Notes under the pieces: model-generated
Told to the model about the DNA's origin: nothing
Databases searched by the model: none
Seen by the model: only the letters and a program-made list of their open reading frames with translations
Position numbers and translations under genes: made by a program
Shown: one piece after another, positions 32,318-43,500 of the stretch
Position numbering within the stretch: position 1 is the stretch's first letter
How the letters are laid out: each line of letters begins with the position of its first letter
From: Trifolium pratense
Lineage: Eukaryota; Streptophyta; Magnoliopsida; Fabales; Fabaceae
Length of the DNA: 64,000 nt
Assembly (NCBI RefSeq): GCF_020283565.1
Contig: NC_060060.1
Coordinates: forward strand, 14,942,001 to 15,006,000
Direction: 5' to 3'

Positions 32318-34808
32318 TTAGCTGTAATATTGTTTCAATTTCTGGGCATTCCATGGTCGGAGGATCTCTTTCCCTTGGAGGTCCTCGAGGTAGTATGCCC
32401 CGTTTTCTGTTTTATTGCGGACTCGGTATGGTCCTTCCCAATTGGCTGCAAGTCTTCCATCTTGGGAATCTTTAGCATTTCGTCTCAAAACGAGGCTACC
32501 GACTTCAAATTCTCTCTTGATGACTTTGGTGTCATGTCGAGCAGCTATTTTTTGTTTAAGAGTGGCTTCTCGTAGGGATGCCTTTGTTCGGATTTCTTCG
32601 ACGAGGTCGAGCTCTTCACGGAGTGCCTCGTCGTTCAATTCTTCCTCAAGGGGTTGCTCAGTTCGTCGGGAGGGTTCCCCGACTTCTACGGGGATAACTG
32701 CCTCTGTTCCGTATACCATCCGGAATGGGGTTTCCCCGGTTGTGGAGTGTGGGGTTGTTCGATAAGCCCAAAGTACGCTTTCGAGCTCCTCGACCCATTT
32801 CTTTTTGTTTTGGTCGAGCCTTCGTCGTAAGCCACGTAGGATTACTCTGTTTGCGGCTTCGGCCTGCCCGTTGGTTTGGGGGTGCTCGACTGATGTGAAA
32901 TGTTGCTTGGTGCCCAGGGCAGCAAGGAATTCTTGGAAGCCTTTGTCTGTAAACTGTGTTCCATTGTCTGTGACCACAGCTTGTGGTATTCCAAATCTGG
33001 ATAGCACGTCTCGTTTGAAGAAACGAAGGATTCTAAATGAAGTTATGTCAGAGAGGGGTTCCGCTTCCACCCATTTGGTGAAGTAGTCGACTGCGACTAT
33101 TAAAAATCTATTTTGATGAAGTCCTCTTGTGAAGGGACCAAGTATGTCCATGCCCCACCAGGCAAACGGCCATGGTGAGGACAAAGATTTGAGCTCGCGA
33201 GGAGGAGCTAAATGCATGTCCCCGTGTCGTTGGCATTTGTCACACTTCTTTACGTGGTCCTTAGCATCTTGTTGCATGGTAGGCCAATAATATCCTGCTC
33301 GTAATGCTTTTCTGGCCAGTGATCTGCCTCCCAAGTGTTGTGAATTAATTCCTTCGTGAATCTCACGCAGGATGTAGTCGACTGTGTCCTCGTCAACACA
33401 TTTTAGAAGGGGAATGGAAAATCCTCTCCTGTACAACTTTCCCTCGAGAATTACATATGCACATGCTCTTCGCCTTATCACTGCTGCCTCTTTCTGCTCG
33501 GGAGGGAGAGTACCGTGCTCGAGGAAGTTGTATACTGGTGTCATCCAACAGTTTTTGTCGCTGATAACATTGATGTCGAGGACGCTGGTCGGTTTTTCTA
33601 TGCTTGGACGAGAGAGTATTTCTTGGATCACAGATTTGTTTCCGCCCTTCCTTTTTGTGCTTGCCAGTTTGGACAGTATGTCTGCCCGTTTGTTGTGCTC
33701 GCGAGGTACATGTAATATCTCCACAGAATCAAACTTAGTAATTTTTTCTTTCACTAGAGTTAAGTATTCTGAGAGGTTATCGTTTTTGGTTTGATATTCT
33801 CCTAGCACTTGAGAAGCAACTAGTTGTGAATCTGTATAGATTTTAATCTCCTTGGCATGCATGTCCTCGGCTAAACGTAGGCCTGCGAGGAAAGCTTCAT
33901 ACTCTGCCTGGTTGTTTGAGGTTGGGAAAGACAGTGCTAGTGATACTTCGATTAGTATACCATCCTCATTTTCGAGTATGATACCTGCACCTGCTCCTGT
34001 TGCGCTTGATGCTCCGTCCACAAAGATCGTCCACTTATCTGCCCCGTCAATTGAGAGGGAAGGGCTCGTCATCTCTGCTACGAAGTCGGCTAGGACTTGA
34101 GCTTTTAATGCTTTTCTGCTTTCGTAACGAATGTCAAATTCTGAAAGTTCGAGGGACCATTTCAGCATCCTGCCTGCCATATCTGGTCGACCAAGTAGTG
34201 ATTTGATGGGCTGGTCTGTTCGGACCACAATAGTATGAGCCAAGAAGTAATGCCTCAATCTCCTTGCAGCATAGATTAAGGAGAGAGCTATTTTTTCAAT
34301 TTGCTGGTATCTCTGTTCTGGGCCTTGTAAGGCTTTGCTCGTGAAGTACACTGGCTTTTGTCCTTCGTTCGTTTCGCGGACAAGAGCTGCACTTACGGCT
34401 TCTGATGCGACGGAGAGGTATAAGTATAGTACCTCCTCGTCGTTTGGTCGCGAGAGGACAGGTGGCTCGGATAGAGCTTTCTTCAGATATTGAAGAGCCT
34501 GCTCGCACTCGTTAGACCATTCAAAAATAGCTTCTTTCTTTAACAATTTGAAAAGTGGGAGCGCGTGTTGTGCGGATTTGGCTACGAAGCGAGATAAGGA
34601 CGTTAGCATTCCGTTGAGATTTTGTATTGATTTTTTGTCACTAGGAGTTGGGAACTCAGCGAAGGCACGACATTTGTCGGGATTTTCCTGCTCGGACTCC
34701 GAAAGTGCACTTCTCTGGATTGAATCTCATATTATTTTTTCTGGCCTGCTCGAAGACCTTTCGTAGGTGCTCGACGTGATCGTTTTCCTCGGGGGATTTG
34801 ACGATCAT
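32318..34808 (-). pseudogene. Tat pol, downstream part: RT C-terminus, two RNase H domains, integrase
   Basis: The upstream end (34808-34700) encodes the RT sequence just after the YMDD motif and contains a short out-of-frame deletion. The long open frame (34609-32318, 763 codons) then holds the RT-linked RNase H, a second archaeal-type RNase H (FVDGASSATGAGAG, NNQAEYEAF, YTDSQLV, typical of Tat), the integrase zinc region (H...H...CDKC) and the integrase core (MDILGPF, TDNGTQF, NGQAEAANR, giving D,D,E), and it ends with a basic tail. The integrase and RNase H motifs are intact; reverse transcription is lost through the RT lesions. It belongs to the same reading unit as 41533-44856. Confidence 0.85.
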
Positions 34809-34813
34809 GTCGT

Positions 34814-35944
34814 TGATCACGGTCGTTTCGTGATCAAAATATTTTTAAAATAAGTAGTACAAGGTAGTGACCTTGGTCGTTTCGCAAGGACTCACGATCG
34901 GTTTAACAATATTAGAATGAATTTAAAGGTTGCAATTTGGGGTTTTTTTGTTTGTGGAAGCAATAACAGAGATTACGAATTTAATTAATATAAAAGCAAT
35001 CAATCCATTGGTTTTAGGCAACTTTGTTTGTCATCTATCATAGGTCCTTATATGAATATTCATACAGTTTATGCTTCGGCTGATTATAGAACTAATTTAA
35101 CAAGCGAAAATCAGTTTTATAACGAATTCGTTGATTAAGCACCAGCGTGTTCGACTAACTATGGCGATGATCAAGCGTCACCAATAACACAGTTAAAAAT
35201 CATAACAATAATTCGGCAGCCCTATTTTGCAAGCGAAAATAATATAACAATTTCTTATTCAGATTAATTTGAACAAGCGTGAATTAATTTGAATAGTCTC
35301 AATGTTATGAACGTGAAACAAAATAATTAAGCATCAATTGCATCAACTCATACACAAAAGAGAGACAAGAAAATTGATATATGATAAGCATAAACATAAC
35401 GATTTGCTATTAAAACCGAACCTCAAGATTCGAGAACAAAGTTCCTTACACCAATGGATCAATAGAAGTTTAGTTCTCCATGGAAGATGACGGCTGCTCT
35501 AGGGGTTGAATATTTCGTGAACAGTGAATGATTACCCTAGCTGCCTTTTTTCGGTTTAAATAATACATGGAACGGGCCTCAAAACAATTGGGCCGAAAAA
35601 TATAAAGTTGTGCTGAATTAAATTCGTCTGGAACATAAACGCAATTATTTGACACACTTGCGCTCCGAACTGGGTTTTGGCCTCAACATGAAAGTTGTAG
35701 CTCTTGATCTCAGCTTTCCAACGCATCTTCCGGCGCCTCGATCCGATATTCGTAGCTCCAGTTATGACCTGCGGACTGGAAGGGTGTCAAAGTGCTATTT
35801 ATTCATAAATTAAGTGCGAAAATAAAATAGAGTTAGAAATAAACTTAAATATAAAAACACCTTAAAATAGTGAAAATAGTAAATTAAACCATAGGAATAC
35901 ACTAGTACAATAGTAGAAGAATGTGCATTAAAATGCACTGATCA
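34814..35944 (-). repeat. 3' LTR of the inner element
   Basis: 1131 bp, TGATCACGGTCG to GCACTGATCA on the plus strand. It differs from the other LTR at G/A (GGCGATG versus GGCAATG) and G/C (TTGTGCTG versus TTGTCCTG). Confidence 0.9.
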
Positions 35945-35959
35945 AATTCCCCCACACTT
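35945..35959 (-). other. Polypurine tract of the inner element
   Basis: The coding strand reads GTGTGGGGGAATT next to the 3' LTR, the usual Athila-type tract. Confidence 0.75.
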
Positions 35960-36971
35960 GAACTTTTGCACTCCGAGCAAAACTCAAATGAAAAATTTAA
36001 AAACAAATCACAAGCAGTCAACATATTCCCGGTTTCAAGCTTCAAACCTTGGGTCAAAATTCAAAGATTGGCACAATTCTTATCTATCAACTTTCAATAA
36101 TAATCTTGCGTGTGTGTGTGTACTGTCTCTCACTGTCAACCAAAGTAATGTCAAGATCCCTCTCTGAAACTACCATTCTAGATGCTAAGTTGTCATTCTT
36201 TTCCTATAATTTTGGATTTAACCAGAATTTCAGACTAGGGGGGGCTATTTCTTTTCAAGAGATCAAAAGCTTTTCAACATCAACTCAGGGGCAACTACCT
36301 TCAAGCTTTATTATAGTTTATTATTATTTATTGTTTTTAAGCTTTAGGTACTACTCCACCTTTTCACCTGACGGGATCTTACTTGTAATAAGTCCAACCT
36401 GTTTCTCAGAGTAGAGCATCCTACACAGCACTTGTTCCTCCAGTTTCGGGCACAGGAACTTGTTCCTCCAGTTTCGGGCACAGGAACTTATTATATTCAT
36501 TAGTTTTAGCTCTTAAACAGTTTCCCTTTTTCTCAATTAATAGCAATGATCGGTCTATTTGTTACTCTAGCCTTTCCCCCACACTTAGTTCTAATCATAC
36601 CTCCATTATATTCAAATTAGAGAACTTAGTCTAAAGAATAAATATTTCAGAGATTTATCTAGACATTACTAAGTTTGACAGTGTTCAAGCAGTTGTGCAT
36701 TAAGTTGCAAAGACTATCATGTCAAGTATCAAAACAAAAAACTCCAAAAATTTCACTGACCCTACAGCTATCTGCCCTAGCCTTAGAACATGTGACTACT
36801 CATGATGATTTATTTTATTATTATTATTATTATTATTTTATTTTTTTTAAAAAAAACACAAAAATGTAAATGTAAATGTAAAATGTCCCTCCCCCACACT
36901 TAAAACAGACATTGTCCGCAATGTATAACAATAAGCATAAAGTGAGAAAAGGAAGGAACACACCCGAGGAG
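35960..36971 (-). other. 3' noncoding region of the inner element
   Basis: This is where pol would be expected; none is present. A 31-bp unit containing CCTCCAGTTTCGGGCACAGG is repeated twice at 36430-36490. A TTA-rich tract lies at 36810-36840. Confidence 0.7.
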
Positions 36972-39824
36972 CTAAGCTGTAGCAGCTGGAAAGTCCATGT
37001 CTGGCGGTTTTGGTGGAGGCCTTTCTGCACTACGAACACATGAAACAAGAAAAAGCAAATACCACGTGAACTTGTATAATAGTACAAAATATGGTGGACC
37101 TGCAATAACAAAAACGTGGAAAACAGAGAAGCCAAATTGAGCTTGTGAGTCAGATAAAATAGGTGGGAGAGATGCATAGATTGTGAAGAACAACTGCTTG
37201 TCGCGTGGCTTAATCAGAGGCTCCACCAACAATTTTTCTACTATAGGCAATAGTTGCTTCCGACTAAAATCCACATTTTTGGCGTCAACTTCAAGAGTTA
37301 TTGAATTTGTTTGAATTTCTGCACAAGTGGTTGTCAGCATCAAAATGTCTTCACCTAAAATAGCTGCATTGATCTCAAGACAAACATTACAAATACCACA
37401 TTCACAAGAAAAAATTTCAGCAGATTGATCTATTCCAAGAGCAGCATATAATTCATCTAGATCAGATTGAACTTTGGACTCTTGTGGTATCGTGGAGGAG
37501 CCACCAAGAATGTCAATGTTTGCAACAGTGATTGTGTTAGAAGTGCCAGTGTATGTGCTAATAGTGTCAGTGCTATTAGTAGCAACATGATTGTCATTAA
37601 TTTTAGCATACACAGAACAAATTTCAATATTAGTGCTGTCCTGACCAGTGAAAGTGTCATCAAAACCAACAATAGATGGAAAACCATTAATAAACTCATC
37701 AGCGCACTCATTATCTATCAACCCATCAAATAGATCTAATGCAAAGACAGAGTGTTCTTCATGCGGGTGTTTCATAGCATCAAATAAGTTGAAGCGGATA
37801 ACACGATTCCCAAACGCCATTGAAAGTGTCCCTGCATAAGCATCAATTTTAGCTCTAGCGGTCCTCATGAATGGCCTTCCTAGAATGAGGGTTCCTTTAC
37901 TGGAACTTGTTTCTCTTTCCATGTCGAGGATGTAGAAATCTGCAGGAAAGATTAGATCATTAACTTTAACAAGCACATCCTCGATAATACCCTTAGGGCG
38001 GGTGATGCTTCTATTTGCAAGCTGAATGACAAGACCTGTAGGCTGCAAGGGACCAAGGGAAAGAGAGTTATATATAGATGTAGGCATAACATTTATGGAG
38101 GAGCCTAAGTCCAACATGCAACTTCCGAATTCGGTAGTGCCTATGGTACAAGGGACAGTAAAGACTCCAAGATCTTCACATTTCTCGGGCAAGTCTGTCT
38201 GATGTATGATTGCAGAGACATTCCTACTCATATTAACTCTCGAGTTCCCTTTTAGTTTCCTCTTGTTTGTGCACATCTCCTTGAGGAGTTTGGCATATTT
38301 CGGGATTTGTTTGATAGCCTCAAGGAGAGGGATGTTTACTTCAACTTTCTTAAAAACATCCAAGATCTCCCTATCCATGTCGAACTGATGCTCCCTTTTG
38401 CTTTTGACAGCTCTTTGAGGGAAGGGAAGTGGTATGGACTGCTCCTCATCTTCATCAAGTTCAAGGGTAGGTGTGGGTGCAGGTGTAGGAGTTGACTTAT
38501 TTTTATTATTTTTATCATTTTTTTCTCCACTGTTATCTACACTTGCTTCTACTGCTGCGTCGACTTCCTTGCCAGACCTAAGAGTGATTGCACTAACATT
38601 TGGGTTAGGTACGGTTTGGTCAGGGAGGTTCCTGGAGCTCTGAGTTTGAATTTGGTTCATAGTAGTCACTAGTTGTCCGACCTGTGTTTTCAGATCGTTC
38701 ATGGATGCATTTGTTGTCTGTATTTGCGCGGCCAATTGCTTGACTATGTCTTCTAGTGAAGATCCAGAAGTAGCCACTGCTGGTGGTGGCATGTTTTGAG
38801 CAGGTTGGGGAAGGGGTGACTGTAACTGTTGTTGTGCGGGTGGATTCCCATACTGCAAGTTTGGATGGTTTCTGTAGTTGGGATGATATCTATTAGTGGA
38901 AAGGTCAGGAGCATTGTATCTATTTTGGTTGTTGCCTTGATTGTACACATTTGCTGCGTATGCTTGAGGCAACCCAGTTATGGATTCATCTTGTAGGATG
39001 GGACATATATCTGTCGGGTGCTCAGGGGAGGTGCAAATGCCACACACTCTTCCTACAGTCCGGGTCTTTCCTAATGCCAACTGCTTCACTAGAGAGGTAA
39101 GCTCGTCAAGTCTGATTTCTATAGCCTTGTTGGGAGGGGAGGCTTGAATTTCATTCACTCCTTTTGTCAGAACCACAGAATTGCTTCTAGTGGTGAATTG
39201 TTGGGAGTTGAGAGACATGTTCTCAATGAGAGCCTTCGCTGCAGCGGGTGTCTTATCGACAAGGGCTCCGCCACTAGCAGCATCTAAGATATTCCTATCC
39301 ATGGGTAATAGTCCTTCGTAGAAGTACTGGATAAGTAGCTGCTCAGAGATTTGGTGTTGGGGGCAGCTGGACACTAATTGTTTGAATCGTTCCCAGTATT
39401 CAGAAAGTGACTCGCTGTCACATTGTCTGATGCCGCATATATCCTTTCTTATGGATGCGGCCCTAGAAGCAGGGAAGTATTTCTCTAGGAAAAGCTTTTT
39501 AAGATCAGTCCAGCTTGCAACAGTGTTTGGCTGAAGGTAGTATAACCAGTCCTTCGCAGCTCCTTGGAGTGAGAAAGGGAAGGCTCTTAGCTTGATATGG
39601 TCTTCGGTGATTCCTTCAGGTCTCAAGGGTGTAGAGCACACGACCTGAAATTCCTTCAGATGCCTATGGGGGTCTTCACCGGAAAGACCGCTAAACTTGG
39701 GCAACAGGTGTATTAGGCCCGGCTTTAATTCGAAAGCCACAGCAACATTAGGGTATTCAATACAAAGTGAATTATAATTAATGTCAGGTGCTGCAAGCTC
39801 CCTTAAAGTCTTTTGGTCAGCCAT
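36972..39824 (-). CDS. Gag-protease polyprotein of the inner Athila-like element
   Basis: A single open frame of 950 codons. Residues ~1-210 are the Athila-type capsid domain (GAAKDWLYYL, WERFKQL and FYEGL motifs). Near residue 265 is a CCHC zinc knuckle (CGICTSPEHPTDIC) that binds RNA. A coiled, Q/P-rich linker follows. At ~570-660 is an aspartic protease domain with LDLGSSINVMP and the ILGRPFMRTA strand; the usual DxGA triplet is DLGS here. The last ~60 codons are hydrophobic then proline-rich, unlike Athila pol, and contain splice-acceptor-like words (TTATTGCAG), so the true C-terminus is uncertain. There is no disabling mutation, in keeping with the young age of the element. It would package RNA in the cytoplasm but needs RT and integrase from elsewhere. 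Confidence 0.85.
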   Translation of the reverse strand: MADQKTLRELAAPDINYNSLCIEYPNVAVAFELKPGLIHLLPKFSGLSGEDPHRHLKEFQVVCSTPLRPEGITEDHIKLRAFPFSLQGAAKDWLYYLQPNTVASWTDLKKLFLEKYFPASRAASIRKDICGIRQCDSESLSEYWERFKQLVSSCPQHQISEQLLIQYFYEGLLPMDRNILDAASGGALVDKTPAAAKALIENMSLNSQQFTTRSNSVVLTKGVNEIQASPPNKAIEIRLDELTSLVKQLALGKTRTVGRVCGICTSPEHPTDICPILQDESITGLPQAYAANVYNQGNNQNRYNAPDLSTNRYHPNYRNHPNLQYGNPPAQQQLQSPLPQPAQNMPPPAVATSGSSLEDIVKQLAAQIQTTNASMNDLKTQVGQLVTTMNQIQTQSSRNLPDQTVPNPNVSAITLRSGKEVDAAVEASVDNSGEKNDKNNKNKSTPTPAPTPTLELDEDEEQSIPLPFPQRAVKSKREHQFDMDREILDVFKKVEVNIPLLEAIKQIPKYAKLLKEMCTNKRKLKGNSRVNMSRNVSAIIHQTDLPEKCEDLGVFTVPCTIGTTEFGSCMLDLGSSINVMPTSIYNSLSLGPLQPTGLVIQLANRSITRPKGIIEDVLVKVNDLIFPADFYILDMERETSSSKGTLILGRPFMRTARAKIDAYAGTLSMAFGNRVIRFNLFDAMKHPHEEHSVFALDLFDGLIDNECADEFINGFPSIVGFDDTFTGQDSTNIEICSVYAKINDNHVATNSTDTISTYTGTSNTITVANIDILGGSSTIPQESKVQSDLDELYAALGIDQSAEIFSCECGICNVCLEINAAILGEDILMLTTTCAEIQTNSITLEVDAKNVDFSRKQLLPIVEKLLVEPLIKPRDKQLFFTIYASLPPILSDSQAQFGFSVFHVFVIAGPPYFVLLYKFTWYLLFLVSCVRSAERPPPKPPDMDFPAATA

Positions 39825-40380
39825 GGTGTAATTGTTTAAATTAGAATCAAAAGAAGAAATTCAACCGAAAATGGAAATTCGATCGAGACGAGATTAGAAA
39901 AATATAAAAAAATGACTAAAAATCTAATAAAATCAAATAAAGATATTTCAAATTTTTTTGGATTTTTTTGAAATTACGAAAATAGTAATAAATTAAAATA
40001 AAATAGAAAAACAATGAATTTGAGATTTTTGAGGTGGCGTCTCCTATTTTTTCTAAAAATAGGAGATTCTGATTTATTTATTTTTTTCGATGAGGCAGCA
40101 CAATGGGGAATTAATTCGGAAACAAATTTCAGAAACTGCCTTTTTTATTTTTTTAGATTTTTTTTGAAAATTTGATTTTTTTTTTTGTGTGTGTAAGGGT
40201 CAAATTGTCCAGCAAATAGCAACTACAGGGGTTCCCAGGTAAGGGAGGTGGATCGAGGATTGCTTAAGTACCAAGCCTTTCCTAGCCAGAATTCCCGTAG
40301 GTACAAGAATGCAAGAACACACGACCAAAATACAAAAATATTAATTTACGAAAATAATATTGATTGAAATCGACAAAGAG
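39825..40380 (-). other. 5' leader of the inner element
   Basis: T/A-rich untranslated leader between the primer-binding site and the gag start, with poly(T) runs. No other feature is seen. Confidence 0.6.
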
Positions 40381-40398
40381 TCCCCGGCAACGGCGCCA
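40381..40398 (-). other. Primer-binding site of the inner element
   Basis: The coding strand reads TGGCGCCGTTGCCGGGGA, typical of plant Athila elements, three bases after the 5' LTR. Confidence 0.85.
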
Positions 40399-40401
40399 AT
40401 T

Positions 40402-41532
40402 TGATCACGGTCGTTTCGTGATCAAAATATTTTTAAAATAAGTAGTACAAGGTAGTGACCTTGGTCGTTTCGCAAGGACTCACGATCGGTTTAACAATAT
40501 TAGAATGAATTTAAAGGTTGCAATTTGGGGTTTTTTTGTTTGTGGAAGCAATAACAGAGATTACGAATTTAATTAATATAAAAGCAATCAATCCATTGGT
40601 TTTAGGCAACTTTGTTTGTCATCTATCATAGGTCCTTATATGAATATTCATACAGTTTATGCTTCGGCTGATTATAGAACTAATTTAACAAGCGAAAATC
40701 AGTTTTATAACGAATTCGTTGATTAAGCACCAGCGTGTTCGACTAACTATGGCAATGATCAAGCGTCACCAATAACACAGTTAAAAATCATAACAATAAT
40801 TCGGCAGCCCTATTTTGCAAGCGAAAATAATATAACAATTTCTTATTCAGATTAATTTGAACAAGCGTGAATTAATTTGAATAGTCTCAATGTTATGAAC
40901 GTGAAACAAAATAATTAAGCATCAATTGCATCAACTCATACACAAAAGAGAGACAAGAAAATTGATATATGATAAGCATAAACATAACGATTTGCTATTA
41001 AAACCGAACCTCAAGATTCGAGAACAAAGTTCCTTACACCAATGGATCAATAGAAGTTTAGTTCTCCATGGAAGATGACGGCTGCTCTAGGGGTTGAATA
41101 TTTCGTGAACAGTGAATGATTACCCTAGCTGCCTTTTTTCGGTTTAAATAATACATGGAACGGGCCTCAAAACAATTGGGCCGAAAAATATAAAGTTGTC
41201 CTGAATTAAATTCGTCTGGAACATAAACGCAATTATTTGACACACTTGCGCTCCGAACTGGGTTTTGGCCTCAACATGAAAGTTGTAGCTCTTGATCTCA
41301 GCTTTCCAACGCATCTTCCGGCGCCTCGATCCGATATTCGTAGCTCCAGTTATGACCTGCGGACTGGAAGGGTGTCAAAGTGCTATTTATTCATAAATTA
41401 AGTGCGAAAATAAAATAGAGTTAGAAATAAACTTAAATATAAAAACACCTTAAAATAGTGAAAATAGTAAATTAAACCATAGGAATACACTAGTACAATA
41501 GTAGAAGAATGTGCATTAAAATGCACTGATCA
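40402..41532 (-). repeat. 5' LTR of the inner element
   Basis: 1131 bp, the same length as its partner, and it carries the promoter side of the element. Confidence 0.9.
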
Positions 41533-43500
41533 GTCGTCCATGTAAACTTCGAGCATGTCGCCGATCTGTCCTCGGAATACTTTGTTCATCATTCGCTGGT
41601 ATGTTGCTCCAGCATTCTTCAGACCGAAGGGCATTACGTTGTAGTAATAGTTGCCCGACTCAGTCATGAAGGCTGTTTTTTCCCTGTCCGCCACTGCCAT
41701 TGGAATTTGGTTGTATCCTGAATATGCATCCATAAAAGATAATAATTTAAAGCCAGAAGAATTATCAACTAATTTATCAATGCAGGGTAAAGGATAAGAA
41801 TCTTTAGGGCAAGCCCTATTGAGGTCGGTATAGTCGCAACACATTCTCCATTTTCCATTAGATTTTTTGACGAGTACAACATTGGACAACCAGGTAGTAT
41901 ACCTGGCCTCCGAAATAAAATTTGCCTCTAGGAGGTCTTTTACAGCTTTTTCTGCAGCCTCCGCTTTCTCGGGAGACTGCCTACGCCTACGTTGTACTAT
42001 AGCCCTAGCAGAAGGGTCGATGGTCAGCTGGTGACAGGCCACGTTGGGGTCGAGCCCGGGCATTTCAGATGCGTGCCAGGCGAACAGGTCAGCGTTCTCT
42101 CTTAGGCAGGCCTTCAGCTGCTTCCTAGCCAGGTCGGGGAGCCCTGTCCCAATCTTCACACCCTTGCTCGGATCTTCGCCGAATGGGACCAGCTCGAACT
42201 CGCCATCGGGAATTGGACGATGGTGCTCTTTGCTAGCTTTGTCCTCTTCTTTGTTTTCCTTGCGTAGTTTCTTCTCCTCCTTGTTTTCTTTCTTGGATAT
42301 GCGGCTGTCCAGGTCGATTGAGCTGATGTTTGGTGCGGGTGAAGATGTTGGAGTTTTGGTTTTCTTGGCTTCGGGAGCTTCTCCAATGTACTCGTTTCCC
42401 TTAGAGGATGCATTGAAGCATCTCCTTGCAGCTTCGATGTCCCCATGCAAAGTGGCGACCTGCCCCTTGTGGGTGTAGTACTTCATCTTTAGGTGGGCAG
42501 TGGAGGGCACAGCTACCAAGTCTGCTATGGCAGTCCTGCCCAGGATGCATTGGTATAGGGAAGGGCAGTCGACGACCAGGAATTTGACTTTAATTGTCTT
42601 AGCTGTTTCCTGGGAACCGAAGGTGACCAAGAGGTCGACATACCCCCACGGCTTGGTAGTTGCTCCGTTGAACCCTGTCAGATCAGATCCCAAGTAAGGA
42701 GTCAAGTAAGTTTCGTCCAGCTGTAAAGTTTTGAAGAGCTGGGCGTACATAATGTCGCAGGAGCTTCCCTGGTCGACCAATACTCGCCGAACATCCATAT
42801 TTCCCATATCGACCCTGATGAGCAGGGGAATCTGGGAGTTTGCAGCTCCTCCGGGCAGCTCTTCCATGTAGAATGATAGGGGCTTTGATTGTCCTTTTGC
42901 TTTGTCCAGGGTTGCACTCATGTTGGAAGAGGCATCAATGAGTTCTTCAAATTTTCTTTTAATTGAGCCAACAGAGTGCTTGTCAAATCCCCCACCGGAT
43001 ATGACCATAGCTTCAGCAAAAGTTTCCCATTCCTGCAAAGTGGGGGCAATGTAATTGTCTTCTAGATAATCAGGGATGGAAAAATCCTCTGGACGGGAAA
43101 TGGAGAGGGCGACTGGCTTGTGCCCGGTTTTTTCAGGTGGAGCTTCTTCAACTGTGCTGGTTCCAGCAGCTTCTGGTCGGGGAGTGTTGCTTCTTTTGAC
43201 GTATTGCTTCAACTGTCCATATCTGACCAATATTTCGATGGCATCCTTCAGCTGAATGCAGTCCTCAGTCAAGTGGCCATAGCTCTTGTGGTACTTGCAA
43301 TATTTGTTCTTGTCTTGACCAGGTTTGAGAGGTGTTTGTCTTGGGAACTTAATTCCCACTTTTGTGAATTCGGCTGAGTTACATTCCTTGAAAATTTCAT
43401 CCCTGGTTTTGCTAAGGGGAGTGTAGTTGCTGAATGTACTTGGAGGTCCTCGGGGCTCTCTTGGCCTTTCGTTTCTTCTTCTTCCTCCTCCTCCTCCTCC
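41533..43500 (-). pseudogene. Tat gag C-terminus, protease and RT N-terminus
   Basis: This stays in frame with the gag part upstream, from which a single stop codon separates it. It starts with an arginine/glycine-rich stretch (GGA repeats), then a zinc-knuckle-like CKYHKSYGHLTEDC, the protease with VDQGSSCDIMY, and the first two thirds of reverse transcriptase (DYTDLNRACPKDSYPLP, FMDAYSGYNQI, MPFGLKNAGATYQR). It is cut by the inner element right at the catalytic YMDD. Confidence 0.85.

Larger units (their letters stand above)
34814..41532 (-). mobile_element. Young Athila-like element with Gag-protease only (TR-GAG type)
   Basis: It is flanked by exact 5-bp copies of GTCGT (34809-34813, 41533-41537) and has two complete 1131-bp LTRs that differ at two positions by eye. 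Internally it has a primer-binding site, a leader, one 950-codon Gag-protease frame and a polypurine tract, but no reverse transcriptase, RNase H or integrase. It sits exactly at the YMDD motif of the Tat element. It must have been copied with enzymes supplied by another element. Confidence 0.9.

Noticed and set aside
42044..42478. Frames opposite gag-pol of the Tat element (also 44357-44866)
   Set aside because: They are shadows of the coding strand. The only credible antisense gene of the element is at 30356-31749.
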